Numbered from the stretch's first letter, positions 53,167 through 62,610 are shown. The stretch: 64,000 nucleotides of DNA from Shinella curvata (GCF_022899935.1 NZ_JALJCJ010000001.1:642053-706052), one strand, 5' to 3'. Numbers and translations: made by a program. The notes: a model not told the origin generated them from the sequence alone.

Positions 53167-54897
53167 TCAGGATGCCTTGCGCATGGCGCCAAGGCGCGCG
53201 GCGCGCTCTTCCGGTGTCCAGATCTCGCTTCCATCGCGGCGCATGGTGCGGCGGTTGAGCTGGAAGCGGTTCACCAGTTCGCTCAGCGTGATGGCGCCTT
53301 CCGCAAGGGTCTGACTGGTCGCGGTCGTGTGCTCGACCATGGCGGCATTTTCCTGCGTGATACGGTCGACGTCGCTGACGGCGGCGCTGATCTCCTCCAG
53401 GCCGCTCGCCTGCTCGGCGGCGGAGGTGGCGATGGCATCGACATTGTGGTCGATCTCTTCGACGAAATTCTCGATTTCGCGCAGCGCCCGGCCGGTTTCG
53501 CCAACGAGCCGCACACCCTCCTGCACTTCCGCACTGGAATTGGTGATCAGCGTCTTGATTTCGCGCGCCGCCTTGGCGGATCGCTGGGCGAGTTCGCGCA
53601 CCTCCTGCGCCACGACGGCGAAGCCACGGCCCGCTTCGCCGGCGCGTGCGGCCTCGACACCGGCATTCAGCGCCAGGAGGTTGGTCTGGAAGGCGATCTC
53701 GTCGATCACGCCGATGATCTGGCTGATTTCGCTTGAGGCGGATTCGATGCGCTGCATGGCGCTCACCGTGTTGTTCACGACACTGGCCGACGTGTTGGCC
53801 GAAACGCGGGCATCCTGAACGAGCTTGCGCGTCTCGCGGGTGCGCTCCGTCGAGGAACGGACGGCAACCGTTGCCTGCGTCAGTGCGGCAGCGGTCTCCT
53901 CCAGCGCGACGGCCTGCTGGCGCGTGCGCTCTGAGAGCTCCTCGGCCGCCTTGCGCATATCCTGACCGCTGCGGTTCTGCGTGTAGGTCTGGTCGAGCAC
54001 TTCCGAGAGCGTTTCCTGGAAAGCGCCGATCGAATTGTTGAAATCGCGCCGCAGCGGCTCGAATTCCGGAATGAAGTCGTTGTCGATCGTCATGCGGATG
54101 TTGCATTCGGCAAGACGGCCGAGACCCGCGCCGATCTCCTCGATCGCACGCACGCGCTCGGTCACGTCGGTCGCGAATTTCACGACCTTGAACACCTTGC
54201 CGTTCGCATCGAGGATCGGGTTGTAGGAGGCCTGGATGTAGATCTTGCCGCCATCCTTGGCGATGCGCGTGAACTGGTCGGAAACGAAATGCCCTTCGGC
54301 GAGCCGTTTCCAGAAGTCGCGATAGGCCGCGCTCGCCACATACGTCGGTTCGCAGAACATGGAATGATGCCGGCCGACGATTTCCGGCAACTGATAGCCG
54401 AGTGTCGCAAGGAAATTGCCATTTGCCGTCAGGATCTGGCCATCGGGGGTGAATTCAATGACGGCCTGCGCGCGACCGAGCGCCGTCAGCTTGCCGTCGT
54501 CCTCCATTGCCTTGCGCTTGGCATCGGTGATGTCGGTGGCGAACTTCACCACCTTGTAGGGCTTGCTGCCGCGGAAGACCGGGTTGTAGGACGCCTCGAT
54601 CCAGATCTCACGGCCGCCTTTGGCCACACGCCTGTACTGGCGCTGGTCGAAACGGCCTTGGGCAAGCCCGGCCCAGAAGGCTGCGTATTCGGCAGAGCGC
54701 GCTTCTTCCGGCTCGACGAAAATGCGATGATGTTTGCCGACGATCTCCGAAAGCTCGTAGCCGACCGTATCAAGGAAATTCTTGTTAGCGTGCAGGATCT
54801 TGCCCGTCAGATCGAATTCGATGATCGCCTGCGATTTGTTCATCGCGGCAAGCACGGCACGGGCATCCATTCCAAAATCGAAAGCAGTCACGTTCAT
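53167..54897 (-). CDS. Soluble methyl-accepting chemotaxis protein with two PAS domains
   Basis: A 576-residue chemoreceptor without any transmembrane segment. Two similar PAS domains are in tandem (about 15-125 and 135-245), each with the pattern ...[32 protein letters not shown]... and a terminal [11 protein letters not shown] or [12 protein letters not shown] linker leads to the signalling domain (about 320-560) with the hairpin tip [39 protein letters not shown]. It could sense an intracellular ligand, redox state or light through a PAS cofactor. ATG 54897 starts a sensible N-terminus, [15 protein letters not shown]. Confidence 0.94.
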   Translation of the reverse strand: MNVTAFDFGMDARAVLAAMNKSQAIIEFDLTGKILHANKNFLDTVGYELSEIVGKHHRIFVEPEEARSAEYAAFWAGLAQGRFDQRQYRRVAKGGREIWIEASYNPVFRGSKPYKVVKFATDITDAKRKAMEDDGKLTALGRAQAVIEFTPDGQILTANGNFLATLGYQLPEIVGRHHSMFCEPTYVASAAYRDFWKRLAEGHFVSDQFTRIAKDGGKIYIQASYNPILDANGKVFKVVKFATDVTERVRAIEEIGAGLGRLAECNIRMTIDNDFIPEFEPLRRDFNNSIGAFQETLSEVLDQTYTQNRSGQDMRKAAEELSERTRQQAVALEETAAALTQATVAVRSSTERTRETRKLVQDARVSANTSASVVNNTVSAMQRIESASSEISQIIGVIDEIAFQTNLLALNAGVEAARAGEAGRGFAVVAQEVRELAQRSAKAAREIKTLITNSSAEVQEGVRLVGETGRALREIENFVEEIDHNVDAIATSAAEQASGLEEISAAVSDVDRITQENAAMVEHTTATSQTLAEGAITLSELVNRFQLNRRTMRRDGSEIWTPEERAARLGAMRKAS

Positions 54898-55053
54898 TCC
54901 CCAAGCCACTGAACTTGGCAAGAATTGATCGAAAATTGTTAGCGTTTGCTAAACCAAACCGCTGTTCGGCGTGACATTTGCGAAAAAAGTACGATGAAAC
55001 GAAAATCGGCACCCGAAGGCGCCGATTTTGAAGAAAGCCATCGCAAGTCCAGT

Positions 55054-56250
55054 TCAGGCGCCGGCCTTGCGGTAGAGCGCGGCAAGCTGCGAGCGGGACG
55101 ACGGGATTTCCGGCACGACAACCATCATCGTGATATGGCCGCGCTTGAAGGCTTTGAGGAACGGCTCGTAGTTCTGGAAGGCGACACAGCCATGCGAGCC
55201 CTTCTGGCCGCGCAGAAGGTTGGTGTGGGTCAGAAGACCGGTGCGGTTCTTCGGATCGCGCCCATCGACGGACAGCATGCGGATAGCTTCGACACCGTGG
55301 AAACGCTGCTCGCGCATCCGAAGGCGATAGACACCGGCCGGTGTCGGCCCCGTCATCTTGACGTGTTCGTAGCGCGGGTTGTCCCGCATCTTGCCGATGC
55401 CGGAATGCGCACGCAGCTTTGTGCCGTCAGGCATGTAGACGGTCGCGTTGGAGACGTCGTAGATCGCAACCCTCGTCCCACGGCCTGGCCAGCCGGTGCC
55501 AGACCCCTTGTTCTTGAAGAGATCGCCGAACAGAGAACGCTCCGGCTTCACGAGCGCGACGTCTTCGTCCTTGTCCTTGGCATCGTCGCGCTTGTTGGTG
55601 CGCGCAACGGGCTTTTCCTCGACAACGGGCTTTTCGATGGTGACGGTCTCAAGCGCCGGCCTTGCTTCCGGCAGCGGAATTTCGCTGAGGAGGTCTTCCT
55701 CCTCGGTTTCCGGCTTGTTCATGACCAGACCGAAGGGCTGGATATCCTTGCGCGCGGAATGCTCCTCGACGAGCGCCGTGACGAGCGTCGGTTGACCGGT
55801 TATGGCCTTTTCCTGTTCCACGCTGCGTTCTGCACGGGCGACGGCTGCGTCGATCATGGCGGCTTTCGCCTTTTCGCGTTTCACGACGGCGGCGAGCTGG
55901 ATGGAAATCTTGCGCTGGTGCGCGACCTGGATGGCCTCGGCCGTCAGAAGCTTCTGGCGGATCTCGCTTTCCGACGGTTTGGAAAGACGTCCGAATTTCT
56001 GGATTTTCAGCGAGCGCTCGGCGCCACCCTTGTCCGTCGCGAGCGATGCGACGTGAAGGGGAGCCGAAAGGCTCTTCTTACCTTCAGAAAGCGAGGTGGC
56101 CGCATGCTGCATCGCGCCCAGCGTGGAGACGACGGCCCAGGCGGACCCGGCGATGACGCCGCAAGCAAGCAATGCGCTGAGAAGGATACCGCCGGAACGA
56201 CCCGAACGGGTTTTCGCCGCGGAACGCGCGGAACTGTACACAGACGCCAT
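55054..56250 (-). CDS. DUF2778 (L,D-transpeptidase-like) membrane-anchored protein
   Basis: About 398 residues. An N-terminal transmembrane helix (about 24-43) precedes a charged linker (to about 250) and the C-terminal DUF2778 domain (about 260-390) with RVAIYDVSNATVYMPDGTKLRAHSGIGKM and HTNLLRGQKGSHGCVAFQ. The SHGC motif is the catalytic Cys/His signature of YkuD-type L,D-transpeptidases. A role in peptidoglycan cross-linking or remodelling is likely. ATG 56250 is chosen because the family starts with a short cytoplasmic tail; the frame extends further upstream without a site. Confidence 0.88.
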   Translation of the reverse strand: MASVYSSARSAAKTRSGRSGGILLSALLACGVIAGSAWAVVSTLGAMQHAATSLSEGKKSLSAPLHVASLATDKGGAERSLKIQKFGRLSKPSESEIRQKLLTAEAIQVAHQRKISIQLAAVVKREKAKAAMIDAAVARAERSVEQEKAITGQPTLVTALVEEHSARKDIQPFGLVMNKPETEEEDLLSEIPLPEARPALETVTIEKPVVEEKPVARTNKRDDAKDKDEDVALVKPERSLFGDLFKNKGSGTGWPGRGTRVAIYDVSNATVYMPDGTKLRAHSGIGKMRDNPRYEHVKMTGPTPAGVYRLRMREQRFHGVEAIRMLSVDGRDPKNRTGLLTHTNLLRGQKGSHGCVAFQNYEPFLKAFKRGHITMMVVVPEIPSSRSQLAALYRKAGA

Positions 56251-56502
56251 GATACTCGTTACCCGAAACTCGTTACTCAACGCGGCCGCGGAAACAACAC
56301 TCCGAGAGCCACTACGCTGGCGGCGGTGGGAGCCACGGGCTCCAGAATTCCGCCGAACGAGCAAAGAATGACGAAATATGGTAAGCAAATCCTAAACGGC
56401 GCCTCGTGTTTTTGAAGGGAACCGCCGGGAGGTCCTCAACGCCCGGCGAAACTGCCCTGTCACGAGAATACGGCGCTCGCGTGTCCGAACGCCCTCGCCT
56501 CC

Positions 56503-57936
56503 CTAGAATTGGGGATGCCGGTTTAACCAGTCGGTCGCTTTTTCGTAAGCCGCGGCCGCCGAGAGCACATCCCGGTCGGCCCGCGCCGGGCCGATGATCT
56601 GGATACCAGCCGGCAGACCATTGTCGCTAAAACCCGCCGGCATGGCCGCAACGGGCAGGCCCGCCAGCGTCGGGCCAATCACCACCTCCATCCAGCGGTG
56701 ATAGGTGTCCATCGCCCGCCCGCCGACCGTCTTCGGCCAGTCCATCCCGGCATCGAAGGGGAACACCTGCGCGGAGGGCAGGATCAGGAAATCATATTTT
56801 TCGAAGAGGTCGGCGACATGGCGGTGCCAGTCGCTGCGCGCCAGCGAGGCGGCATAGACGTCCTTTGCCGCCAGCTGGTGGCCGTTCTCGATCTCCCAGA
56901 TCATCTCCGGCTTCATGTTTGCCCGCTTTGCCGGATCGGCATAGTCGGCCGACTGGCCATTGGCGACGAGGAAATGGCGCAGCGTGCGCCAGGTCTGCCA
57001 TAGCCTTTCCATGTCGAAACTGGGCGCGACCTCCTCGACGGTGCAGCCGAGCCCGCGGAAAACCGCAAGCGAGGCGCGGCAAAGCTCCAGCACGCCAGGC
57101 TCGAAGGGCAGGTATCCGCCGAAGTCACCAAGCCAGCCGATACGGGTGCCCGAAAGATCCCGGTGGGGATCATAGGCCAGACTGTCATCGGTCAGCGACA
57201 GCGGATCGCGCGGGTCATGCCCGGCCTGCGTGGCAAACAGCGCGGCGACATCGGCGACGGTGCGGCCCATCGGGCCGTTGACAGCGAGCTGGCCGAGGAA
57301 GAGTTCATTGCCGAGCGAGGGAATGCGGCCGAAGGACGGACGGAAGCCGACGACATTGTTGAAGCCCGCCGGGTTGCGCAGCGAGCCCATCATGTCGGAT
57401 CCATCGGCGACCGGAAGAATCTGTGCCGCAAGGCCCGCCGCCGCGCCGCCGGAGGAACCGCCGGCGCTCTTGGCCGTATCGTAGGGATTGCGCGTGACGC
57501 CGAAGACCGGATTGTAGCTGTGCGATCCCAGGCCCATTTCCGGCGCATTGGTCTTGCCGATGATGATGGCGCCGGCCGCGCGGATGCGCTCGACATGGAT
57601 ATCGTCATAGTCGGGTACGAAATCCGCATAGTTCGCCGAGCCGAAGGAGCAGAGGATGCCCTTGGCCTCGGAGAGGTCCTTCACGGCGAAGGGAATGCCG
57701 TGCAGCCAGCCGCGGTATTCGCCGGCCGAGAGCGCACGGTCTGCGTCTTCCGCCTCAGCCAGAACCGCATCCGCCGGACGCAGGCTGACGATGGCGTTGA
57801 TACGGGGATTGATCGCCGCGATGCGGTCGAGATAGGCCGCCATCACGTTTCGGCAGGTCAGCCGGCGTTCGGCGATGGCGGCGGAAAGGTCAAGGGCGGA
57901 AAGGGCGGTGATGTCCTGCAAGGTCGGCTCCGGCAT
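56503..57936 (-). CDS. Amidase (amidase signature family)
   Basis: A 477-residue Ser-Ser-Lys amidase. The catalytic Lys is in GIPFAVKDLSEAKG (about 87), and the serine-rich signature is KSAGGSSGGAAAGLAAQILPVADGSDMMGSLRNPAGFNNVVGFRPS (about 157-202). It hydrolyses an amide to acid and ammonia; it could finish nitrile breakdown begun by the hydratase at 19.9-21.2 kb, but the two are 35 kb apart and no link is shown. It lies 51 bp downstream of the DUF1772 gene on the same strand. Confidence 0.94.
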   Translation of the reverse strand: MPEPTLQDITALSALDLSAAIAERRLTCRNVMAAYLDRIAAINPRINAIVSLRPADAVLAEAEDADRALSAGEYRGWLHGIPFAVKDLSEAKGILCSFGSANYADFVPDYDDIHVERIRAAGAIIIGKTNAPEMGLGSHSYNPVFGVTRNPYDTAKSAGGSSGGAAAGLAAQILPVADGSDMMGSLRNPAGFNNVVGFRPSFGRIPSLGNELFLGQLAVNGPMGRTVADVAALFATQAGHDPRDPLSLTDDSLAYDPHRDLSGTRIGWLGDFGGYLPFEPGVLELCRASLAVFRGLGCTVEEVAPSFDMERLWQTWRTLRHFLVANGQSADYADPAKRANMKPEMIWEIENGHQLAAKDVYAASLARSDWHRHVADLFEKYDFLILPSAQVFPFDAGMDWPKTVGGRAMDTYHRWMEVVIGPTLAGLPVAAMPAGFSDNGLPAGIQIIGPARADRDVLSAAAAYEKATDWLNRHPQF

Positions 57937-57987
57937 TTGTCTTTGACAGAGCTAGCAGGCCGTTTGCGGAAGCGCCAGCCCGGCCTT

Positions 57988-58479
57988 TCAGCCGAGCTGC
58001 GCCCCCTGGCGGAAGGCCAGCGCCAAGAGCGCGACCGCAGCAAGCGAGCCAAGCGTGCGAACGTGGTTCCACATCACCCAGACATCAAGATACCGCTGCC
58101 AGAGCGTCGCCTGCTCCGCGCTGCCGGCAGGGGCTGCGGCAAGCGCATCGTTGAGCGGCACGTTGAAGACCACGGTCACGCCGAAAACCGAGATGAGGAA
58201 GACGACACTGCCTGCCGCCGCCATCAGCCCGGCCGCCCCGCCCTGCATGTAGCCGAGCACCGCGAGGGCGAGCGACAGCAGCGTCGCGCCGAAAAAGGCC
58301 GAAAAGAACAGCGGGTTCTGAATGACCGCGTTAATCGCATTCATCGCCGCCGCACCCTCGGCCGGCGACAGGCGCGCAAAGGCCGCCATGATGCAAACGG
58401 AGAAGATGAAGAACAGACCCGCATTGAGCGCGGTCGCGAGAATGGCAAGGAAGTTCAGGATGGGAAACAGGCTTGCCAT
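57988..58479 (-). CDS. DUF1772 family membrane protein
   Basis: A 163-residue protein with four transmembrane helices, matching DUF1772 (anthrone oxygenase-like) with NAGLFFIFSVCIMAAFARLSP near the N-terminus and an interior FNVPLNDALAAAP motif, usually FNVPLNxxL. A predicted redox or small-molecule role in the inner membrane. Its start lies two bases after the NmrA-like gene stop, so they form an operon under the divergent TetR regulator. Confidence 0.9.
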   Translation of the reverse strand: MASLFPILNFLAILATALNAGLFFIFSVCIMAAFARLSPAEGAAAMNAINAVIQNPLFFSAFFGATLLSLALAVLGYMQGGAAGLMAAAGSVVFLISVFGVTVVFNVPLNDALAAAPAGSAEQATLWQRYLDVWVMWNHVRTLGSLAAVALLALAFRQGAQLG

Positions 58480-58481
58480 GA

Positions 58482-59300
58482 TCAGGTCCTCCAGAAACCG
58501 GTTGCGGCCACATCGCGGGCAAAATCGGCAAAATCGCGCGGCTCGCGGCCGAGCACGCGGTGGATATCTTTGCTCAGGCGCTCGTTGCGTCCATCCAGCA
58601 CCGAGCCGAAGAGATAGCTGACGAGCCAGATGACGTCTTCCGGCATCTGGGCTTCGCGCAACATATCCGCATAGGCATCAATGGTAACGGGCGTATAGGT
58701 GACCGCACACTCGCCCGCTGCGGCGAACTCCGCCACGGCCTGTGAAAACGTCATCAACCGCGGGCCGGTCAGTTCGTAGGTCTTGCCCGCATGCCCCTCT
58801 TCCGTCAGCACCGATATGGCCATGTCGGCGATATCGGCCGTATCGACGAAAGGCTCGCGCACCGTGGCCGAAGGCAGAACGAGTTCGCCTGCAAGGATCG
58901 GTTCGGCAAACAGACCTTCACTGAAATTCTGGAAGAACCAGCTGCCGCGCAGCACCGTCCAAGCAATGCCCGCCTCCTTCATCGCCTCCTCGCTGATCTC
59001 GGCTGCATCCTCTCCGCGCCCAGAGAGCAGAACGAGGCGCTGGACACCCGCCTCGGCAGCAAGGCGCGAGACGAGGCGGATGTCGTCATCGGAGCCCGGC
59101 ACCGCGAGATCGGGCTGGTAGGCGATATAGACGGCGTCCACGCCAGCAAGGGCTGCCGACCAGCCGGACGCATCGCGCCAGTCGAACGGGATGACCGCCG
59201 AGCGCGAGCCGATCCGCACGTCATATCCCCTCGCCCGCAACCGCTCTGCGACAGGGCGCCCGGTTTTTCCTTCACCACCCAGAACCAGAATCCGCTTCAT
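58482..59300 (-). CDS. NmrA-like NAD(P)H-binding protein
   Basis: A 272-residue atypical short-chain dehydrogenase. The cofactor loop is ILVLGGEGKTGRPVAERLRARGYDVRIGSR (about 4-33), followed by FDWRDASGWSAALAGVDAVYIAY and the LVLLSGRGEDAAEISEEAMKEAGIAWTVLRGSWFFQNFSEG core. Possible quinone or aldehyde reductase; substrate unknown. Divergent from a TetR regulator with a perfect palindrome between, and two bases from the DUF1772 gene downstream, which together form a small regulated cassette. Confidence 0.9.
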   Translation of the reverse strand: MKRILVLGGEGKTGRPVAERLRARGYDVRIGSRSAVIPFDWRDASGWSAALAGVDAVYIAYQPDLAVPGSDDDIRLVSRLAAEAGVQRLVLLSGRGEDAAEISEEAMKEAGIAWTVLRGSWFFQNFSEGLFAEPILAGELVLPSATVREPFVDTADIADMAISVLTEEGHAGKTYELTGPRLMTFSQAVAEFAAAGECAVTYTPVTIDAYADMLREAQMPEDVIWLVSYLFGSVLDGRNERLSKDIHRVLGREPRDFADFARDVAATGFWRT

Positions 59301-59327
59301 CTCTCATCCTCCAAAATATGAGCTTTA

Positions 59328-59348
59328 CTCACATTTGCAAAATGTGAG
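59328..59348. promoter_or_regulatory. 9-bp-arm palindrome, candidate TetR operator
   Basis: CTCACATTT (59328-59336) and AAATGTGAG (59340-59348) are perfect arms with a GCA centre, in the 98-bp gap between the NmrA-like and TetR-family genes. Weaker copies of the half-site occur on both sides (AAATATGAG at 59314-59322 and CTCGTATTT at 59354-59362), suggesting two overlapping operators serving both divergent promoters. Confidence 0.65.
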
Positions 59349-59398
59349 GAATCCTCGTATTTGTCAAGTATGATTTGCGACGACCGAAGGAGTGGGCG

Positions 59399-60007
59399 AT
59401 GAACGACACGCAGATGCGCCGCGCGCCGAGCCAGAAGCGCAGCCGCGAGCGGTTGGATGCCATCCTTGCCAATGCGACGGAGATGATTGCGCACACGGGC
59501 AGCGATGCGCTGCGCATGAGCGAGCTTGCCCAGCGCACGGGCATCTCGATCGGTTCACTCTACCAGTACTTTCCCGACAAGAGCGCCGTCGTGCATGCGC
59601 TCGCCGAACGCTGCAACGAGGAGAGCCGTGCCTGCATCGCCGAAGGCCTGTCCGCTGTCGCCAGCATGGAGGACTTCGCCATCGCCTTCGGCGCGCTGAT
59701 CGACACCTATTATGCGATCTTCCTCGCCGAGCCCGTCATCCGCGACATCTGGTCGGCAGTGCAGGCCGACGGCGCCTTGCGGGCAATGGAGGTGGCGGAA
59801 AGCCGCCGCAACGGCGCCCTGCTTGGCGCGCAACTGAAGGCATTGCGGCCGGCGGTCAACCCCGCGAAAATCGACGCAACCGCCCTGCTCGTCATGCATC
59901 TCGGCGAAGCCACGATGCGGCTTGCCGTCTCCGTCGAGCGAGCAGAAGGCGACGCGCTGGTCGAGTCCTACAAGCGCATGGCGATCAGGGACCTGACGGC
60001 GCTGTAG
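59399..60007 (+). CDS. TetR/AcrR family transcriptional regulator
   Basis: A 202-residue regulator. The HTH (about 15-62) has RLDAILANATEMIAHTGSDALRMSELAQRTGISIGSLYQYFPDKSAVVHALAER, and the remaining region is the ligand domain. ATG 59399 is set by AAGGAG at seven bases; an earlier in-frame ATG at 59375 has no site. It is divergent from the NmrA-DUF1772 operon, with a perfect palindrome in the gap. Confidence 0.93.
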   Translation: MNDTQMRRAPSQKRSRERLDAILANATEMIAHTGSDALRMSELAQRTGISIGSLYQYFPDKSAVVHALAERCNEESRACIAEGLSAVASMEDFAIAFGALIDTYYAIFLAEPVIRDIWSAVQADGALRAMEVAESRRNGALLGAQLKALRPAVNPAKIDATALLVMHLGEATMRLAVSVERAEGDALVESYKRMAIRDLTAL

Positions 60008-60101
60008 AACAGGTCCAAAATCAGCGTTTTTTTGAAGACTCCACCCTTTCCCTTCAGCGCGCCTGGGCCATTTATAGCGGTATGCGCAGAGGGTGACGGT
60101 C

Positions 60102-60890
60102 ATGATGACGATGCTTGCCTTGCTGATGAGCCTGACATCCGGCACCACGCTTGCCGCGTCCGGAGAAGAAGTCGACGTGGAACTGGTCCTGGCGGTCGAT
60201 GTGTCCGGGTCGATGGATATCGAGGAGGCGCAGATCCAGCGCGCCGGCTATGTCGATGCCCTGCGCCACGCCGAGTTCATCAATGCCGTGCGGGACGGGC
60301 TGACCGGCCGCATCGCCATCACCTATTTCGAATGGGCCGGCACGGTCCGCGACAGCTCGCACATCCCCTGGCAGATCATCTCCGGCCCTGACGACGCCAA
60401 CGCCTTCGCCGCCCTCCTGGAAGCCCGCCCGATCGCCACGCGCCGTGGGACCTCCATTTCCAGTGCCATCGCCTATGGCGCCAAACTGTTCGATGCCAAC
60501 AGCTATTCCGGCATGCGCCGCGTCATCGACGTGTCCGGCGACGGGCCGAACAATTTCGGTTCGCCCGTCACACCGGCGCGCGATGCCGCCAATGCGCTCG
60601 GCATCATCATCAACGGCCTCGCCATCATGATCCGCCCCTCGGCCGCCTATGGCTCGCTCGACGATTATTATTCGAACTGCGTCATCGGCGGCCCCGGCGC
60701 CTTCGTTCTGCCGGTGCAGGAGCCGGAGGATTTCGCCATCGCCATCCGCCGCAAGCTGATCCTCGAAGTTAGCGGCGCCGAGCCGCCCGCCCGTATCGTG
60801 CCGGCCGCCGGAAGCGACGTCGATTGCCTGATCGGTGAACGGCTGCGCCCCAGCAACATGGACCGCTACTACCCGGAACTCGACCGCTAA
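60102..60890 (+). CDS. DUF1194 (von Willebrand factor A-like) secreted protein
   Basis: A 262-residue protein with a signal peptide (about 1-22) and a vWA-type domain: VELVLAVDVSGSMDIEEAQIQRAGY contains the MIDAS motif DxSGS, and VIDVSGDGPNNFGSPVTPARDAANALGI follows. It matches DUF1194, common and of unknown function in alphaproteobacteria; binding of a partner protein through the metal site is plausible. GAGGG is eight bases before ATG 60102; GTG 60093 is too close to it. Confidence 0.9.
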   Translation: MMTMLALLMSLTSGTTLAASGEEVDVELVLAVDVSGSMDIEEAQIQRAGYVDALRHAEFINAVRDGLTGRIAITYFEWAGTVRDSSHIPWQIISGPDDANAFAALLEARPIATRRGTSISSAIAYGAKLFDANSYSGMRRVIDVSGDGPNNFGSPVTPARDAANALGIIINGLAIMIRPSAAYGSLDDYYSNCVIGGPGAFVLPVQEPEDFAIAIRRKLILEVSGAEPPARIVPAAGSDVDCLIGERLRPSNMDRYYPELDR

Positions 60891-60991
60891 ACGCCTGTTC
60901 CAGCCGAAACAGCGCCCTCGACCCTCTCGTGTCACAGTGATCGTACTGGATGAAATACCTTCATCCTTTCACTGGAAGAGAGGAGACTGAA

Positions 60992-61246
60992 ATGCGCAAA
61001 TTCCTCATGACCGCCGTCGTCGCGACCATCGCAGCGGTATCCTTCGCAGCCCCCTCGCAGGCCGGCGGCTTCTATTTCGGCTTTGGTGGCGGCCATGGCT
61101 GGGGTGGCCACCATGGCTGGGGCGGCCACCATGGCGGCTATGTCACCCACTACTACGGCCACCGCCGCCACTGCTTCTGGAAGAAGATCAAGCGCTACGA
61201 TCATTGGGGCAACCTCGTCATCAAGCGCGTGAAGGTCTGCCGTTAA
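60992..61246 (+). CDS. Gly/His-rich small secreted protein
   Basis: An 84-residue protein with a signal peptide (MRKFLMTAVVATIAAVSFAAPSQA). The mature part starts with a Gly/His/Phe-rich repeat (GFGGGHGWGGHHGWGGHHGGY), then a basic tail KIKRYDHWGNLVIKRVKVCR with two cysteines. Histidine repeats could bind metal; no function is known. ATG 60992 has GAGGAG at proper spacing; a strong terminator follows. Confidence 0.82.
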   Translation: MRKFLMTAVVATIAAVSFAAPSQAGGFYFGFGGGHGWGGHHGWGGHHGGYVTHYYGHRRHCFWKKIKRYDHWGNLVIKRVKVCR

Positions 61247-61286
61247 GCGGCGGCACCGTCCCGGCTTTCGCTCGAAAATCCCCCTG

Positions 61287-61313
61287 CCCCGGCCGTCCTG
61301 CGGCCGGGGTTTT
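61287..61313 (+). terminator. Rho-independent terminator
   Basis: A perfect 9-bp stem CCCCGGCCG / CGGCCGGGG with loop TCCTG, followed by TTTTC, ends the Gly/His-rich protein gene. Confidence 0.85.
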
Positions 61314-61379
61314 CATCACTGAAAAACACCTTCGTTTCGCAAGCTATTCCTTTTCAACGAAAATCGTGCTTATATTGAA

Positions 61380-61389
61380 TGAACGTTCA
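61380..61389. promoter_or_regulatory. TGAACGTTCA palindrome upstream of the Rieske oxygenase
   Basis: A perfect 10-bp palindrome lies 21 bp before the ATG, just after a TATATT box that may be a -10 element (61371-61376). TGAA-type repeats of this kind are common targets of TetR-family repressors. The binding protein is unknown and none is adjacent. Confidence 0.4.
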
Positions 61390-61409
61390 GCAAAAGAATG
61401 GGGAGCGAC

Positions 61410-62603
61410 ATGAACGAGATGATCCGCGATATCAGCATTCCCAACGATTGGGACCGGAGCGGACTTCCCGGCTGGTGTTATCACAGCCCCGCGCTTCTGG
61501 AGCTGGAAAAGCAGCACGTCTTCCGCGAGCACTGGCAGATCGCCTGCCACGTTTCCGACATTCCCGAGCCTGGCAACTACCTCACCATGGATGTCGTCGG
61601 CGAGCGTGCGCTGATCCTGCGCGGACAGGACGGCGCGGTGCGCGCCTTCCACAATATCTGCCGCCATCGCGGCTCCCGCCTCGTCGCGGACGAGACGGGA
61701 AGCTGCCGCAACGCGCTGGTCTGTCCGTTCCACGGCTGGGTCTACAATCTCGACGGCACGCTGCGCGGTGCCGCCCGCCCGCGCAGCTTCCCGCCGCTCG
61801 ACAAGGATGAATTCGGCCTGAAATCGCTGGAATGCGAGATCTGGCAAGGCTTCGTCTTCATCCGCTTCGCCCCCGGCCCGCAGCCCTCTGTCGCCGAGGT
61901 GATGAAACCCTTCGAGGCCGAGCTGTCCCACTACCGGTCGGAAGAGATGATCCCGACCGGCGGCATCTGGACACAAGAAACGCCCGTCAACTGGAAGTCC
62001 GTGCGCGACGTCGACAACGAGGGCTATCACGTCGCCATGGCGCACCCGGCGCTACAGGACCTCTACGGCTCGACCTATTACGACGAGCCCTTCGTCGATG
62101 GTCTCTGCCGGTCGTTTGCGACTTACAATCCGCATGCCGGCCGCCGCTGGAGCGTGCGCAACTATGTGAAGATTTCACCCGAAAATACGGCGCTGCCGGA
62201 GCATCTGCGCAAGGCCTGGATCTATTTCGGCCTGTTCCCGAACTGCGTCATCGCAGTCACGCCGGAAACAATCCAGTTCTATCAGGAATTCCCGGTCGCC
62301 ATCGGCAAGACCATGCTGCGCGGCGGTATCTACCGGTATCGCGAGGAAGACCGCGCCCACCGGCTCGCCCGCTACCTCGCCTTCCGCATCGATCGCGACA
62401 CGCAGGCGGAAGACGTACAGCTCACCGTGTGGTCCAATGAGGCGATGACCTCGAACGCCTTTTCGGGCTTCTACCTCTCGGACCTCGAATATGGCGTGCG
62501 CACCCATCACGACCATCTGCGCAGGGTGCTGCCGGTCATGACGCTGAAGGACGCGCCGGACGAGAAGACGATGGCAGAGGCCAATAGCGGCCTCAAAACC
62601 TGA
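61410..62603 (+). CDS. Aromatic ring-hydroxylating dioxygenase, Rieske-type alpha subunit
   Basis: A 397-residue oxygenase. The Rieske [2Fe-2S] ligands are in CRHRGSRL and CPFHGWVY (CxH...CxxH, about 87-110); the catalytic non-haem iron motif is DVDNEGYHVAMAHPALQD (about 200-217). Family members hydroxylate or demethylate aromatic or quaternary-amine substrates such as carnitine, glycine betaine or stachydrine; the substrate here is unclear. No reductase or ferredoxin gene is adjacent. ATG 61410 has GGGGAG at ideal spacing; ATG 61398 lacks a site. Confidence 0.93.
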   Translation: MNEMIRDISIPNDWDRSGLPGWCYHSPALLELEKQHVFREHWQIACHVSDIPEPGNYLTMDVVGERALILRGQDGAVRAFHNICRHRGSRLVADETGSCRNALVCPFHGWVYNLDGTLRGAARPRSFPPLDKDEFGLKSLECEIWQGFVFIRFAPGPQPSVAEVMKPFEAELSHYRSEEMIPTGGIWTQETPVNWKSVRDVDNEGYHVAMAHPALQDLYGSTYYDEPFVDGLCRSFATYNPHAGRRWSVRNYVKISPENTALPEHLRKAWIYFGLFPNCVIAVTPETIQFYQEFPVAIGKTMLRGGIYRYREEDRAHRLARYLAFRIDRDTQAEDVQLTVWSNEAMTSNAFSGFYLSDLEYGVRTHHDHLRRVLPVMTLKDAPDEKTMAEANSGLKT

Positions 62604-62610
62604 GCAGGCC

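Noticed and set aside
56503-57936. Amidase as part of the nitrile hydratase pathway
   Set aside because: It lies 35 kb from the hydratase, with no shared operator or regulator; only a metabolic possibility remains.
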